Assembly: GCA_003550325.1 (NCBI GenBank)
Contig: QKWP01000041.1
Location: 565,894 to 629,893 of the forward strand
DNA length: 64,000 nt
From: Gigaspora rosea
Taxonomy: Eukaryota; Glomeromycota; Glomeromycetes; Diversisporales; Gigasporaceae
Direction of reading: 5' to 3'
Shown: positions 25,301 through 36,517 of the stretch, piece by piece
Numbering within the stretch: position 1 is the first letter of the stretch
How the letters are laid out: each line of letters begins with the position of its first letter
Notes under the pieces: generated by a model
What the model was told of the DNA's origin: nothing
The model's input: the letters and a program-made list of their open reading frames with translations, nothing else
The model's database searches: none
Program-made: the position numbers and the translations under genes

Positions 25301-25651
25301 TTGAACAAGGACCTTATAAATTTTACGTCTTTGGCAAAACTAGCCCGAAGAAATTTTATTACTGAAGTATTTATTAACAAAAATTCACCATCTTCATTTA
25401 GGCCAATACCTATTACAAATAAAGAAGTAAAAGCACAGGAAAGTGAGGAAAATATGACCAATTCTGAAATTATAGTAAAGATTGAAGTGCTTCTTGAACG
25501 GCTTGGTGAAGATTTTCGAAAAAAGTACTCCAGATTAAGATCGAAAAAAAAAGAAGAATTGATGAATATTTTGCAAGAGGTAAAACTATTTATTGCTGAT
25601 GATGAATTTAATGATCAAGATTTTACTGAAATTACGGAACAGAATGAATAA
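22314..25651 (+). CDS. Uncharacterised multi-exon protein with coiled coil and zinc ribbon
   Basis: Exons joined in phase: from 22314 (5' exon missing) to 22953; 23112-24348; 24419 to about 24656; about 24735-25088; 25151-25651. The protein opens with a Cys/His-rich part (HSC, SFCGEGKW, HSICSIHY), then a coiled coil rich in E/Q (about residues 100-210), a long globular part, a zinc ribbon CPSCNQQN..CPKCGTK, VAVVCDGVPYHH, then LHEEMNMLRAFVELNW, DHHKSWDSICN and a charged helical tail. I recall a similar LRAF..LNW / DHHKSW layout in uncharacterised, transposon-like proteins of animals and AM fungi (perhaps near DUF6589), but this is memory, not a search. LFLAFDNEQ and VVCDGVP could be the Asp motifs of an RNase-H-fold transposase. 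An in-frame TGA at 25259-25261 falls after RRFRTHI, and the frame then runs on for 130 codons. Confidence 0.6.
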
Positions 25652-25685
25652 GGGTCATACCTTTTTAAGATAATATGAACGCTGC

Positions 25686-25803
25686 CAAGAGAAAACCTGT
25701 CATTAGGCTTTCAATTATATTTCGTACCGGATGCAATCCCTAACAAATTAAACTGATTGTCCGGTACAAAATATAATTGAAGGCCCGATGACAAGTTTTC
25801 CTT
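25686..25803. repeat. Imperfect hairpin, ~45-bp arms, just 3' of the gene
   Basis: GAGAAAACCTGTCATTAGGC..CGTACCGGA pairs with TCCGGTACAAAA..GACAAGTTTTCCTT. The stem has few mismatches and a loop of about 25 bases. It begins 35 bp after the stop of the gene and could be a transcript-end structure or the end of a transposon. Confidence 0.7.
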
Positions 25804-25839
25804 TGTCAGCACTCGTATAGAAATATCACTGGTCGCATA

Positions 25840-25899
25840 TTAAAAAATTCAACTTGCCAAATGGCATATATGCCATCCGACAAGTTAAATTTTTTAATT
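25840..25899. repeat. 60-bp palindrome
   Basis: ATTAAAAAATTCAACTTG..GGCATATATGCC..CAAGTTAAATTTTTTAAT, centred near 25870. Together with the preceding hairpin it marks the region just downstream of the gene at 22.3-25.65 kb. Confidence 0.75.
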
Positions 25900-27212
25900 T
25901 TGATCATAGAAATGATGAGGTGAGGCAATTAATTATTATTAACTTTCTTTATCAGATCAAATTACTACGATTACCGCATTTTTAAACATTTTAAGGCTTT
26001 TAATTTATTTGTAATATTTATTTTATTTGCTTTCGCTTTAATATTTTATTTATTTGTTTTATAAATGCATTAATAAAATATTAAAATATTGAGGGGCTTC
26101 AAGAATAAAAACTGCGTTTTAGTAAACTTTTTATTGCAGTATAATAAATCTTACATGATCGTTTAAAATCTCACACAACTATTGCTATGAATTATTGTTA
26201 CATGTCACAACGCGCTTGGTACTTATATTTTTTTTTAATCGCTTAGTGTTATCCTACATTTTCAGCAAAGTACAGTACTAAAGTAGGAACTATTTTTGAA
26301 AAAATAATTCTGGCGAAATCAAATAACTCAATCCTTTATACTTCTTATTAAAAGTATATTGATTTGGGTGGAACGTTTTTGTTCGTAGCATTTAAATTCA
26401 TTTGCTTTTCTGTTGAGTAACGTTTGGGTGGAACAAAAAAAATCAAGGGCGGATTAATAAAAAAAAAAAAATTAAATTACCCGGTTGAGTGTTTTTAAAT
26501 ATAGATAACACTTACAAATGGAAAATTATTACTATAATTTTCAACAAATTTGAATTTGCACTTGGTGTATTCGAGATAAAAGTTTGGAGAAGCTACGGTA
26601 TTACTGTATTACGCATTTTTCTTTTCATTTCTGGAATATTCAGATCGACATCTACTTACTATAATAGGACTGATCTGCATTGCCCATTTTTGGCAAATCG
26701 TCTGACTGTACTATCTAAAAATACCTGAATGCTTCAACAACTTGTATTAGCACTTCTTTTTACAGCTTTGTATAGCTGTTCTTTAATATTTATTGTTTAT
26801 AGAGATCAAAATCTATTTTACTTGAATGTTTTATTTGTTTTTTTTTTCATATTACTTAATAGCTGATAGCAAAAGTTTGTGTAATAGTTTAACAAAAAAC
26901 AACCTATAAAAATTAAATTAGTGGATGTAAACAAATCAAATGGTACCAAAATTGGTTAATTCTAATTAATAGATTATAAAATATAGTGTATACAGTATTT
27001 GTACTATAATTAATTTTTTTTATATTTTTAATTAACAATATCTTATGATTTTTGTGATTAAAATTGGATAATTTGATAATATTTAACTTAGATAAACAAA
27101 TAGTATCAAAATTATTTAATTCTGATTAAGATATTTATTTATCTGTATCATCATACCTATACTAGTCCTATACTTATCTTAGTATTTGGAAAAAATTCTT
27201 GATTATAGATAA
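25900..27212. other. Intergenic; nothing recognised
   Basis: AT-rich and without a supportable ORF. Homopolymer runs are frequent. Confidence 0.5.
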
Positions 27213-27742
27213 GGGGGCATCCATAAATGACGTTATGTTTGAGGGGGGGGGTCCCCCAAAATATAATGATTTTTCACTATATAGGGGGGTCCCCCCAATA
27301 TAACACAATTTTTTTATTAAAATTTGTCTAAAACTTGATCCAGTGGTCCAAATTGGATGATTTTGGTACCATTCGAATCGTCTCGATAAGATGATTCGAA
27401 TGGTACCAATTTCATTTGATTTGGAGCACTGGGTCACGTTTTATTAACGAAATACTATTGGTTATTATGTTTCTTATAAAATTACTATAAAATCAATAGT
27501 ATTTCGTTAATAAAACGTGATCCAGTAATCTAAATGAACTGATTTTGGTATCATTGGATTCGTCTCATAGAGACGAATCGAATGGTACCAAATCATCCAG
27601 ATTGGACTACTGGATCATAATATATTCAAGTTTTTGTAAAATTTTATATATAAACATACAGATTTTGAAAATTTTTTTTATATAGTAGGGGGGGTCCAGC
27701 GCTACTATGAGGGGGTACATAACGTTATTTATGGATGCCCCC
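27213..27742. mobile_element. Harbinger-like palindromic MITE, 530 bp, TAA duplication
   Basis: GGGGGCATCCATAAATGACG at the left pairs with the complement of ATTTATGGATGCCCCC at the right, and TAA flanks both ends (27210-27212, 27743-27745). The interior is palindromic and carries, on each arm, the motif GGTACCATTCGAATCGTCTC followed by its own complement. Diverged relatives lie at 32.15-32.55, 34.43-34.83 and 61.7-62.17 kb. Confidence 0.85.
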
Positions 27743-28499
27743 TAAATTTTTGTAATTTTAACTATTTTTTTAGAGGGCTAGTAAGGGCGCTAACATTTAT
27801 TAGATAATATTTTAGGGAATGAGGGTCAAGAAAAATCTTAACTTAGTTAAATTTGATTGGCTAAAATTCTATTTATAGTTCTTACCTGGGGGTGGGGGGT
27901 AAGCTAGAGTAAGCTCCTATAGTAAATAGGACCCTGGACATCTCTGATATATGTCATATTTTTTTTAGCAAATTGATTCAAATTTGACCTAAGGTCCAAA
28001 TTTAATTTTAGCAAATTGAAGTTAATTTTAAAAAGGGTCATAATTGAATATTTTGGCGAATTACTAAGATTTTACACATGTTATATTTTATTTTTAGCAA
28101 TTTACTCACATTTTGCAAGAATTATTATAACAAATTAAGTTGTGCTATGATGATCGATCCAGATATAACAAGTTATTAATAGCTATACGGAGCAAAATTA
28201 TAATCAATTATAATTGAAAATAAGTAAAAGTAGTTGTAGCATGTAATTAGGCTTTAGTATCAATAGCAACTTGCATATGTATTATAATCATTGATCGTGA
28301 TTGTATATCGATAAACGAATAATTATATAATGCAATAGCATGGAGTTATCATTAAGCAAATTAGTTATTAATTAATATAAGAATTGTAGTAATTATTATA
28401 TAGTTAGTATCTTCTCTGAAATTTTTAAGAAATATAAAATTAAATATACTAGCATAATATATTTTAATATGCTGAACAAGTTTTTTAGAACACAAAGTT

Positions 28500-30890
28500 A
28501 GAATCAATTTGTAAAATTTTGAAAATTATAATATTTTTAAAAATTTTTTTATTTGAATTCTATGGATTCATAGAATTAAAATAAAAAAATTTTCATCAAA
28601 TTTGGTCAAGAACTCATAGAGATATCTTTGATGAAAGTTCCTATAAACAATTTCAATACAGCTTCTTTGTAATATGTTTTTTTGCTTTTTTAAAATAACC
28701 CACTGTTCAGCAATGATTTACAAAAAATTTTACTATGCTAACTAAAAAAAAATTTTATAACAAGACTTGTAGCACATATCATTGACTAATAGAATCTCAA
28801 ATTTTATAAAAAAATATTGAAACTCTGTGAAGCATTAATGTTTTGTAAAATTGGACACATATGTTTTTGCAAGTTTTCTCCTAAACTTCAAATGCTTCTA
28901 GAAGCACTTTCTCAAAATGAAATTTTCAAAATGTGACTTAGTAAGTTGATAGAATAGGTATTCGTAAGTTTTTAGTTAAAATTTTATCAAAAAGAAATTA
29001 TTATTGCCGAAGTTATAATGATTTTTCAATTTGCTTCCAGATTCAGGATTTTTTAAAATTTTCAATTTTGATAAAAACAGAAAAATCACCATTACAGGCT
29101 AGATTTTTACAAGTTCAAATGAAACAAGTTACTGCGCACCAATTTAATCAATAGAGAATAGGCTAAAATTTTGCTTTCTAAAATTTTAAGTTATTTGGTT
29201 AAATATTCATTCTATAATAGCTTTTTTCATTTGGTACAGCTTCTTTATAATATACTTTATAGAAATAGAAGAATTTTCATCAAAGATATCTCTACAAGTT
29301 CTTGACCAAATTCAATGAAAATTTATTTGAATTTTATAGATCTATAGAATTCAAATAAAAAAATTTCCATCAAATTTGATCAAGTGGTTGCAAAAATATC
29401 TTTGATCAAAGTTTTAAAGAATTTCAAAACACATATCATATGACAGATACATATAAATTTGTTGACAAAACTTTGATCAAGGATATCTTAGCAATACTTA
29501 ATCAAATTTGATGAAAATTTTTTTACTTATTCTACGGATCCATAAAATTCAAATAAAGAAATTTTTATTAAATTTGATCAAGTGGTTGCAGCAGAGATAT
29601 CCTTGATCAAAGTTTTGTCAAAAATTTAAACATATATATCATATAATATACGTTTTGAAATTCTCTAAAACTTTGATCAAAGATATCTCTGCAACCACCT
29701 AATCAAATTTGATAAAAATTTTTTTATTTGAATTTTATGGATCCATAAATTCAAATAAAAAAAATTTCATCGAATTTAATCAAGTGATTGCAAAGATATC
29801 TTTGATCAAAGTTTTAGAGAGTTTCAAACCGTGTATCACATGACAGATATGTTTAAATTCGTTGACAAAACTTTGATTAAGGATATCTCTGCAACTACCT
29901 GATCAGATTTGATGAAACTTTTTACTTATTCTACGGATCCATAAAATTCAAAAAAAAATTTCATTAAATTTGATCAAGTGGTTGCAGAGATATTCTTGTT
30001 TAAAGTTTTGTCAAAAATTTAAATATATCTATCATGTGATATACATTTTGAAATTCTTTAAAACTTTGATCAAAGATATCTCTGCAACCACCTGATCAAA
30101 TTCGATAAAAATTTTTTTATTTGAATTCTATGGATCCATAGAATTTAAATAAAAAAACTTTATCGAATTTGATCAGGTGGTTGCAGAAATATCTTTAGAG
30201 AATTTTAAAATGTGTATCACATGACAGATACGTTTAAATTTTTGACAAAATTTGATCAAGAATATCTCTGCAATCACTTAATAAAATTTGATGAAAATTT
30301 TTTTTTTGAATTTTATGGATCCATAGAAAAAGTAAAAAAATTTCATCAAATTTGATCAGGTAGTTGCAGAAATATCCTTAATCAAGTTTTGTTAACAAAT
30401 TTAAACGTATCTGGCATGTAATACGCGTTTTGAAATTCTCTAAAATTTTGATTAAAGATATCTCTGCATCCACCTGATCAATTTTGATGAAAATTTTTTT
30501 ATTTGAATTCATGGATCCTTAAAATTCAAATAAAAAAAATTTCATCAAATTTGATCAGGTGGTTGCTAAGATACCTTCGCTCAAGTTTAGAAAAATTTGG
30601 CGCAGCTTGTTTTTGATAGAAGTTTTGATTTTTTCTAAAACTTGAGCGAAGGTATCTTAGTAACTACCTGATCAATTTGATGAAAATTTTTTTATTTAAA
30701 TTCTATAGATCCATAGAATTCAAATCTAAAACTTTGAGCGAAGGTATTTTAGCAATCACCTAATCAAATTCAATAATAATTTTTTATTTGAATTCTATGG
30801 ATCCATAGAATTCAAATAAAATAATTTTCATTGAATTTGTTTAAGTGGTAGCTAAGATATTTTTGTTCAAAGTTAAGATTTTCATTTTGA
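28500..30890. repeat. Palindromic satellite array, ~196-bp period
   Basis: The repeated core is a palindrome around TTCTATGGATCCATAGAA, extended outward by ATTTGAATTC / GAATTCAAAT, T-runs and ATCAAATTTGAT. Core centres are near 28566, 29341, 29538, 29741, 29937, 30134, 30319, 30515, 30710 and 30801, so the regular part has a spacing of 185-203 bp. Between cores lies a second hairpin around GATATCTcTGCAACCACCTG and AACTTTGATCAAAG. Non-coding. Confidence 0.85.
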
Positions 30891-30966
30891 ATTTTATATA
30901 TTCAAAAGCAGGTTTTACATTTTAAAAGCGGGTTTTACATATTTTATATTCAAAAGGGGCTTTATA

Positions 30967-31156
30967 AGGACCCCGAGCAATCTATAAACAGCTAACAATT
31001 TTAAAAAATTGTTATATATTTCTAAAAATAGAAAGATCTACAGAAAAACAGTTAAAAATAAGCATTAATATTACTAAATATAGAAAGATCTACTAAAAAA
31101 TAGTTAAAAATAAGCAAAAGCAAATTGTCATCTATTTATGTATAGCTCAGGGTCCT
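30967..31156. mobile_element. hAT-type MITE, 190 bp
   Basis: Ends AGGACCCCGAGC / GCTCAGGGTCCT are bounded by 8-bp direct repeats GCTTTATA (30959-30966) and GTTTTATA (31157-31164), one difference. The terminal AGGACCCC matches the MITE at 2044-2222, so the two may share a transposase source. Confidence 0.75.
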
Positions 31157-31631
31157 GTTTTATATATTCAAAAGCAAATTTACATATTTTATATATTCAA
31201 AAATGGGTTTTAATAGCTATTACAGTTTTAAAAAATTTGCTTTATATTTATTTACCCAATACTAGATGTTATAATTTAGTTTTTAGCAAATTACTATAAA
31301 ATTTATATGTAATAATTCAATTTTTAGCAAATTTCTTGATTTTAGGGGTAGTAAAAATGTCTAAATTCATGCAGATCAGTTATAACCTATATGAGAGATG
31401 TTTGGGTCCTACTATATGTCTATAAAATTAATTCAAAACAGAAGTTCTAATAATATAAAGTTTTTTCAAAAAAATTATTCTATAATAAATAAATTACTAG
31501 ATGTAATTAATTAGTATACACAAGATTAATACCAAATAGAATAGTGTTAACTCAAGTTTTGATAATAATTGCTTTAATAAATAATTTTGTTTTGAATAAT
31601 TAGTAGATTCATTATCCCAACTAGGGGTCTT

Positions 31632-31890
31632 AATGGGTCAGGTTGGGTTGGGTTTGGGCCTAATCTAGGTCAAATCTACTTGGATAAAACCTAATATAAT
31701 TCTGATCTGCCCTATATCAAACCCAACCCAGGTCTAATCTGCTCCATATCAAACCCAATCTAGGTCTAACCCAACTCTAATTAATTAAACCTGATTCAAA
31801 TTAAATCTGATTTAGGTTAAACCTAACCCAGATAAGACCCAACCTATATTAAATCCAACTTGGGTCTGATCCAACCTAGATTAAACCTGA
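31632..31890. repeat. GGTTGGGTc/CCAACCC-rich element fragment
   Basis: Begins TAGGGGTCTTAATGGGTCAG, then GGTTGGGTT repeats, and continues with CCAACCCAGGTCTAA-type repeats in the opposite sense. It resembles one end of a hAT-type element with expanded subterminal repeats, like the pieces at 54.3 and 57.7 kb. The second terminus was not identified. Confidence 0.5.
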
Positions 31891-32139
31891 ATCAGATTAT
31901 AGCTAATGTTAAATTATAGTAAATAATAATAAAAGAGTATCAATACTTAAAATAAAAATAGTTATAATAAATATAATGGTTATAAAAAGTATAATGACCC
32001 ATTAGTAATTGTATAATAGCTCTATGTATTGATAATAGTCACACTAGAGTTAATATCACAAGGATAAGGGTGAATTCTGGGCATTTATAAATAATATTAT
32101 ACAAGAGTGTCAGATAAAATATAATATTTATTCTGATAA

Positions 32140-32560
32140 GTAGGGAGAAGCAAAAAATATAACATAATTTTTTTAAAAAAATTTGTCTAAAATCTGATTC
32201 AGTAGTCCAAATTAAATTATTTTGGTACCATTCAATTTATCTTGGTAAGAGAAGTCGAATAGTACCAATTTCATTTTATTTGGATCACTGGATCAGAAGT
32301 TTTTAGCAAAGTACTATTGATCATATTTTTTTTTTATAAAATCTATATAACCAATAGTTATTAGTAAATATCTTGCAATCTAGTGGTCCAGTCTAAATGA
32401 CATAATTTTGGTAACATTGGATTTGTCTCACCAAGATGAATCGAATGGTATCTAAATCATTTAAATTGGATCACTATATCACAAGATATCAGTCAACCAA
32501 TTTGTCACACTATTGTTACATGTAAATTTTTTATATATAAAATTATAAAAAAAATATATA
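32140..32560. mobile_element. Diverged copy of the 27.2-kb Harbinger-like MITE
   Basis: It shares with 27213-27742 the order TATAACATAATTTTTTT, TTGTCTAAAA, GATTCAGTAGTCCAAAT, GGTACCATTC..palindrome, the central CTATTGGTTAT-type segment and the mirrored arm. The terminal GGGGGCATCC repeats are lost. Confidence 0.6.
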
Positions 32561-32567
32561 AAGGGTG

Positions 32568-32770
32568 TAGTGACTTAGAGAAGTAGCCAGGTTGTCACTC
32601 TCTAAGTAGCAGGTCAAAGGTTCGAAACCCACTGGAGACGTTTTGAAAAAATAGGCCTGTGTTATGATAACTGTGGCTCAAGATTGGTTGGGTAAAAATA
32701 CCTGTAATCTTGGTTTCACTATCTTGAATAGAAGCTTTCGAGCGAATTGGTGTACTATTAGGGTTGTGAT
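32568..32770 (+). mobile_element. tRNA-derived SINE-like unit
   Basis: GGGTGTAGTGACTTAGAGAA starts a tRNA-like head; a perfect RNA polymerase III B box GGTTCGAAACC lies at 32619-32629, about 50 bp after a weak A-box-like GTGACTTAGAGAAG. The head is followed by a body that is not tRNA-like (GGCCTGTGTTATGATAACTG..). A functional tRNA is unlikely because the anticodon arm and acceptor pairing are poor. The 3' limit is uncertain. Confidence 0.55.
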
Positions 32771-32904
32771 ATATATTATGTAATATAATTTTACTATACC
32801 CCCTACCCCCTCCCCCTACATAAGAGAAATTTGATTGGCTATTATGAACTTATATATTTAACATAAGATTTTAGATACCCCCTACCCCCTAAAATATTAT
32901 GTAA

Positions 32905-33490
32905 TATCTGTCACCACCCTTATACCGACAAATTCAGGAAACCGGAAAAACAGAAACCCTTTGGCAAATCCCGAGTAAGGAGGTAGATGAATGGCTACGA
33001 CGGTGCTACTAAAAGAGGAGGTGCTGGGTCAGACAACGAACCTTATGAGGGTTGTAGTAGGCGATATCAGTAGTTCATGGAAATCTGGACTGCAAGTATA
33101 TGGGTAAAGCCGTAGCATCAATCGCTAAAAGAAACCATACGATTAATTGGGTGGGATATGTATCGTACTGGTAAATTCTATGTCAACCGGTTTGATTGGC
33201 ATAGTGCGGCAGGTCATTCCTGGGAATTCACTAAAAGAAGTGTCATGTCGGGTAATGTCGAAGGTTAAGTATTAGAGGGTAGATGGGCTTAGCGAATAAT
33301 CAGAGGATTTAAATAGACAATTCCCGTAGTTGGGTTGTAGGTATGGCAGCTAGTGTGGAACCTTAGGGCGGACCACTTAAATTAGACACCAAAAGTGTAC
33401 GTGTGGCTAGTTGTATTCTTGTTACTGTTGTAAAAGTCTGTATATCTTAAAAATTCTAATAAAGCACTTGCCAGCGAGACTGCCAAAGAT
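32905..33490 (+). mobile_element. Unclassified retroposon-like segment with AATAAA end
   Basis: A stretch clearly richer in G+C than its surroundings (CAGGAAACCGGAAAAAC .. GGGCGGACCACTTAAATTAG) ends with AATAAAGCACTTGCCAGCG. It is preceded by CCCCCTACCCCCT tracts and by two copies of ATATTATGTAATAT, about 125 bp apart (about 32772 and 32897). No coding frame is recognised. It could be the 3' region of a retroposon; age unknown. Confidence 0.35.
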
Positions 33491-33494
33491 TAAA

Positions 33495-34416
33495 TATATA
33501 TATATAAAATTACTATAAACTTTGAAGAGATAATGTTTTTAAGTCTACATATTAACTTAAAATCTAATTTTTCAGAAATATAGGACAAGAGGAGGAGAAA
33601 AAGGTAGTACAAAAATTGGGTTAAAATTTTGATGATTTTGCACAAAACAAAAATGTAACTTTGCCAAAAACAAATATTTAATAATTTCAAGATAATAAAT
33701 ATATGTAAAATCATGCTTTGAACAACTTTACTTAGGCGACCAAAGTAGGTTATCTTGTAAGAAAAATAGGTTACCTATGTACTAAAATAAAAATTTTTGA
33801 GTTTTCAATATAAACCCCCTTTTTTTATCAAGATAACCTACTTTGGGCGCTTAAGCAAAGTTGTTGGCATGCAATTTTACTTGTATTTAAGGTCAAAATG
33901 CTTTTTTCAGCTATTTACTAGATGAAAAATGGGGTGGTCAAAGTTCAAAAAAAAATTTTTTTTGAACTTCGAAACTATTTCGACCCATTTTTACCCTAGT
34001 AAATAGCTGAAAAAACATGTTTTGACCTTGGGCACAAATAAAATTGCATGCCAAACAACTTTGCTTAAGTGCCCAAAGTAGGTTGGTTATCTTGATAAGA
34101 AAAAGGGGTTTTATATTGAAAACTCAAAATTTTTTAATTTAGTACATAGGTAAACCATTTTTCTTACAAGGTAATCTACTTTGGTCGCCTAAGTAAAGTT
34201 GTTCAAAGCATGATTTTACACATATTTGTTATCTTAAAATTGTTAAATATTTGTTTTTGGTGAAGTTACATTTTCGTTTGTGCAAAATCGGCAGCCTAAT
34301 TTTTGTACTATCTTTTTCTTCTCCCCTTGTTCTTTATTTGTAAAAAATTAGATTTTAAGTTAATATGTAGACTTAAAAATATTATCTCTTCAAAGTTTAT
34401 AGTAATTTTATATATA
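33495..34416. repeat. Near-perfect 0.92-kb palindrome
   Basis: The arms of about 455 bp meet at GTTCAAAAAAAAATTTTTTT (centre about 33955) with no spacer. Landmarks are mirrored in order: CTTTGAAGAGATAAT (33518) and its complement (34385); GCGACCAAAGTAGG (33736) and CCTACTTTGG..; CAGCTATTTACTAG and CTAGTAAATAGCTG. The arms differ at a modest number of sites. The short ORFs inside are not supported. Confidence 0.9.
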
Positions 34417-34429
34417 TTTTTTTTATAAT

Positions 34430-34830
34430 TTTATATATAAAAAATTTATATGTAACAAATCGGATGTCTGATATTCAAATTTTTGTAAAAATTTTATATA
34501 TAAATATATGGATTTTAAAAAATTGTTATATAGTCTGGGAGTCAAGCTAGTGTCTGAAATTGGATTGCAGAGTCTGTGGACTGCAACAAATTTTAAATTT
34601 CCGCAACCAAAATCTGAAATACAAATACAAATTCTGCACATAAATTTGCAAATTTTACTTATAAATTTTGATTAATTGCTTCTATTTGCAAGTAAATTTT
34701 TATAAATTCTTATACTCTGTAACTATTTTTTATTTAGTTCAGCTTGCAACTAATTTAAAAATTGAATTTCAGATATTGGGTCAAGTGCTACTATATGGGG
34801 TATATAACATTATTTATGGATAATCTCTAA
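34430..34830. mobile_element. Fragment related to the 27.2-kb Harbinger-like MITE
   Basis: It shares TTTTGTAAAAATTTTATATA, ATATGGATTTT, GTGCTACTATATGGGGT and CATTATTTATGGATAATCTC with the right end of 27213-27742. A direct stretch of TCTGAAATtggaTTGCAGAG-type sequence has no counterpart there. The left terminus is absent. Confidence 0.55.
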
Positions 34831-36386
34831 AAATAATGATAATCAGAAAAAGAAAATAAATACAGAAAATAAACTAGTAAATTTTGAGGAGTTTGAGGTT
34901 GAAAAGTTGGTTGCAACAGATGACAAAATAATGTATAAAAAAGATTGGAACACTTAGATTGAAGAAAATAATAGGAATAATGAGAAAATGGAAAAAGCAG
35001 CACTAGATTGTAAGTGTGAGAAATGAATTAGAAAAGTTAAAGAATTTCAGATAGCTATCTATAAAATAAAAAATATTGAAGGTGAACTTGCTAAAGGAAT
35101 AATTCAAATTGGTAGTTGTAATTAAAAAGAAGTTTTAAATGGATAGACATAAAGTACAGTTTACTCCTGTTAATATCAACCCCGTTAATATCAACCTTCT
35201 GTTAATATCAACTTTATCAATGAAACAAATTTCTATATATAAAAATTCTCCTGCATATATCAACCAGTAATGGCAAATAACAAGGTTATAAAAATTTTTA
35301 TGAAAATGACTATAAATGATATGTCATTTTAAAATGACAACAACATTTATTATAAAAAAATTTTATACAAACTATGGCAAAATGACAAGTCATAAAAAAT
35401 ATTTTTATAAATGACATTAAAATGACAAATAAATGACAGTATCACTATTATCAAAAACATTACCAAAAAAATAATTATCGATGATCATAAAATTCATCAC
35501 ATTCCTTCAAATCAGCTGAATTCGATACTATCTATATATTTCTAAATTGGACTTTCCTTATAAATGCAAAATAACTCCCAAAAGTGTAATTTCAAATTAT
35601 GATCGAATTAAGCTTAATTCTGGCCATTACTCAAACCATGCCCTAGACGCTATTTTGCATTTTTTACAGTTTAACATCCATTCCTGGTTTAATGTGATTT
35701 AGTGTTCCAAATTGTTAGTTGAAAAACCTACTAGTTGACAACTTTTCAACTAATCGATTTAAAAAAAAGTTAAACAACTAATCAATTTATTATTAACTGG
35801 TTCGATTACAATTAATTGCTAGTTATCAACTTGTTATCAACTAGTTATTCAACTAACTATAATTTATATTAATCAACTAGATGATATAACAGAAATCACA
35901 ACCATGGATTGGTAACTAATAATACTTCTCGGTTTGAGATGAATCTGGTGTGCATTTTTTTTATTTCAACTTTGCCAATTTTCAGTATGTTTTACATCAA
36001 CAGGTTATCCTCCAAAGCATAAAGGCATTATTCTTTGTATATAATATAAATTGCTCCAGGTACCAATCATAGAGTCAATACTTTACAGTTGCTATTTTTC
36101 AATTTTCACTTATTGAAGAATGATTTGGGCGATTCTTAACGTAATATATTAATAATAATAAACGTAGTTCATATTTATTAATAATATAATAATTTAAGTA
36201 GTTCTTTTAATGTCGCATGTTTCATTTTTTTCAATTATACTTAAATCGTTCTTTTTTGTTTTATATCTATATTTAATTAACTTTTTTTTTAAATCACTAC
36301 TAGATATTAGACCTACCATAAATCATAGATTAGATTTAACCATTTTTTAATCAATTTTACAGTATATAATCTATTATATTATAGTA

Positions 36387-36484
36387 GAGCTTGGATTCAT
36401 TATCTGTTTTCATATTCAATTTAACGGATATTTGACAGATTTTATTATTAACTTTAGTATACAAGTGATAACAAATTCAAGTTC
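36387..36484. mobile_element. 98-bp MITE, second copy of the 42.4-kb family
   Basis: GAGCTTGGATTCATTATCTG .. ACAAATTCAAGTTC, flanked by TA. Its left half follows the element at 42431-42526 closely (TTTTCATATT..AATTTAA, then TATTATTAA). It is older or more diverged than that copy because its own ends match each other poorly. Confidence 0.65.
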
Positions 36485-36517
36485 TATATTGTGGTTATAA
36501 TATTCTGTGAAATATAA

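Larger units (their letters stand above)
27917..31420. mobile_element. Candidate 3.5-kb TIR element containing a palindrome satellite
   Basis: AGGACCCTGGACATCTCTGA at 27930-27950 is matched in inverted orientation by TATGAGAGATGTTTGGGTCC at about 31390-31410, and TTTTTAGCAAATT repeats occur inside both ends. No clean target duplication was found, so the limits are tentative. It would contain the satellite at 28500-30890 and the MITE at 30967-31156. Confidence 0.45.

Noticed and set aside
28500-30890. Regularly spaced palindromes resembling a CRISPR array
   Set aside because: The units are ~196 bp and similar throughout, with no unique spacers. The genome is eukaryotic.
32568-32642. Functional tRNA gene
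   Set aside because: The B box is good, but acceptor and anticodon stems do not pair well and a SINE body follows.
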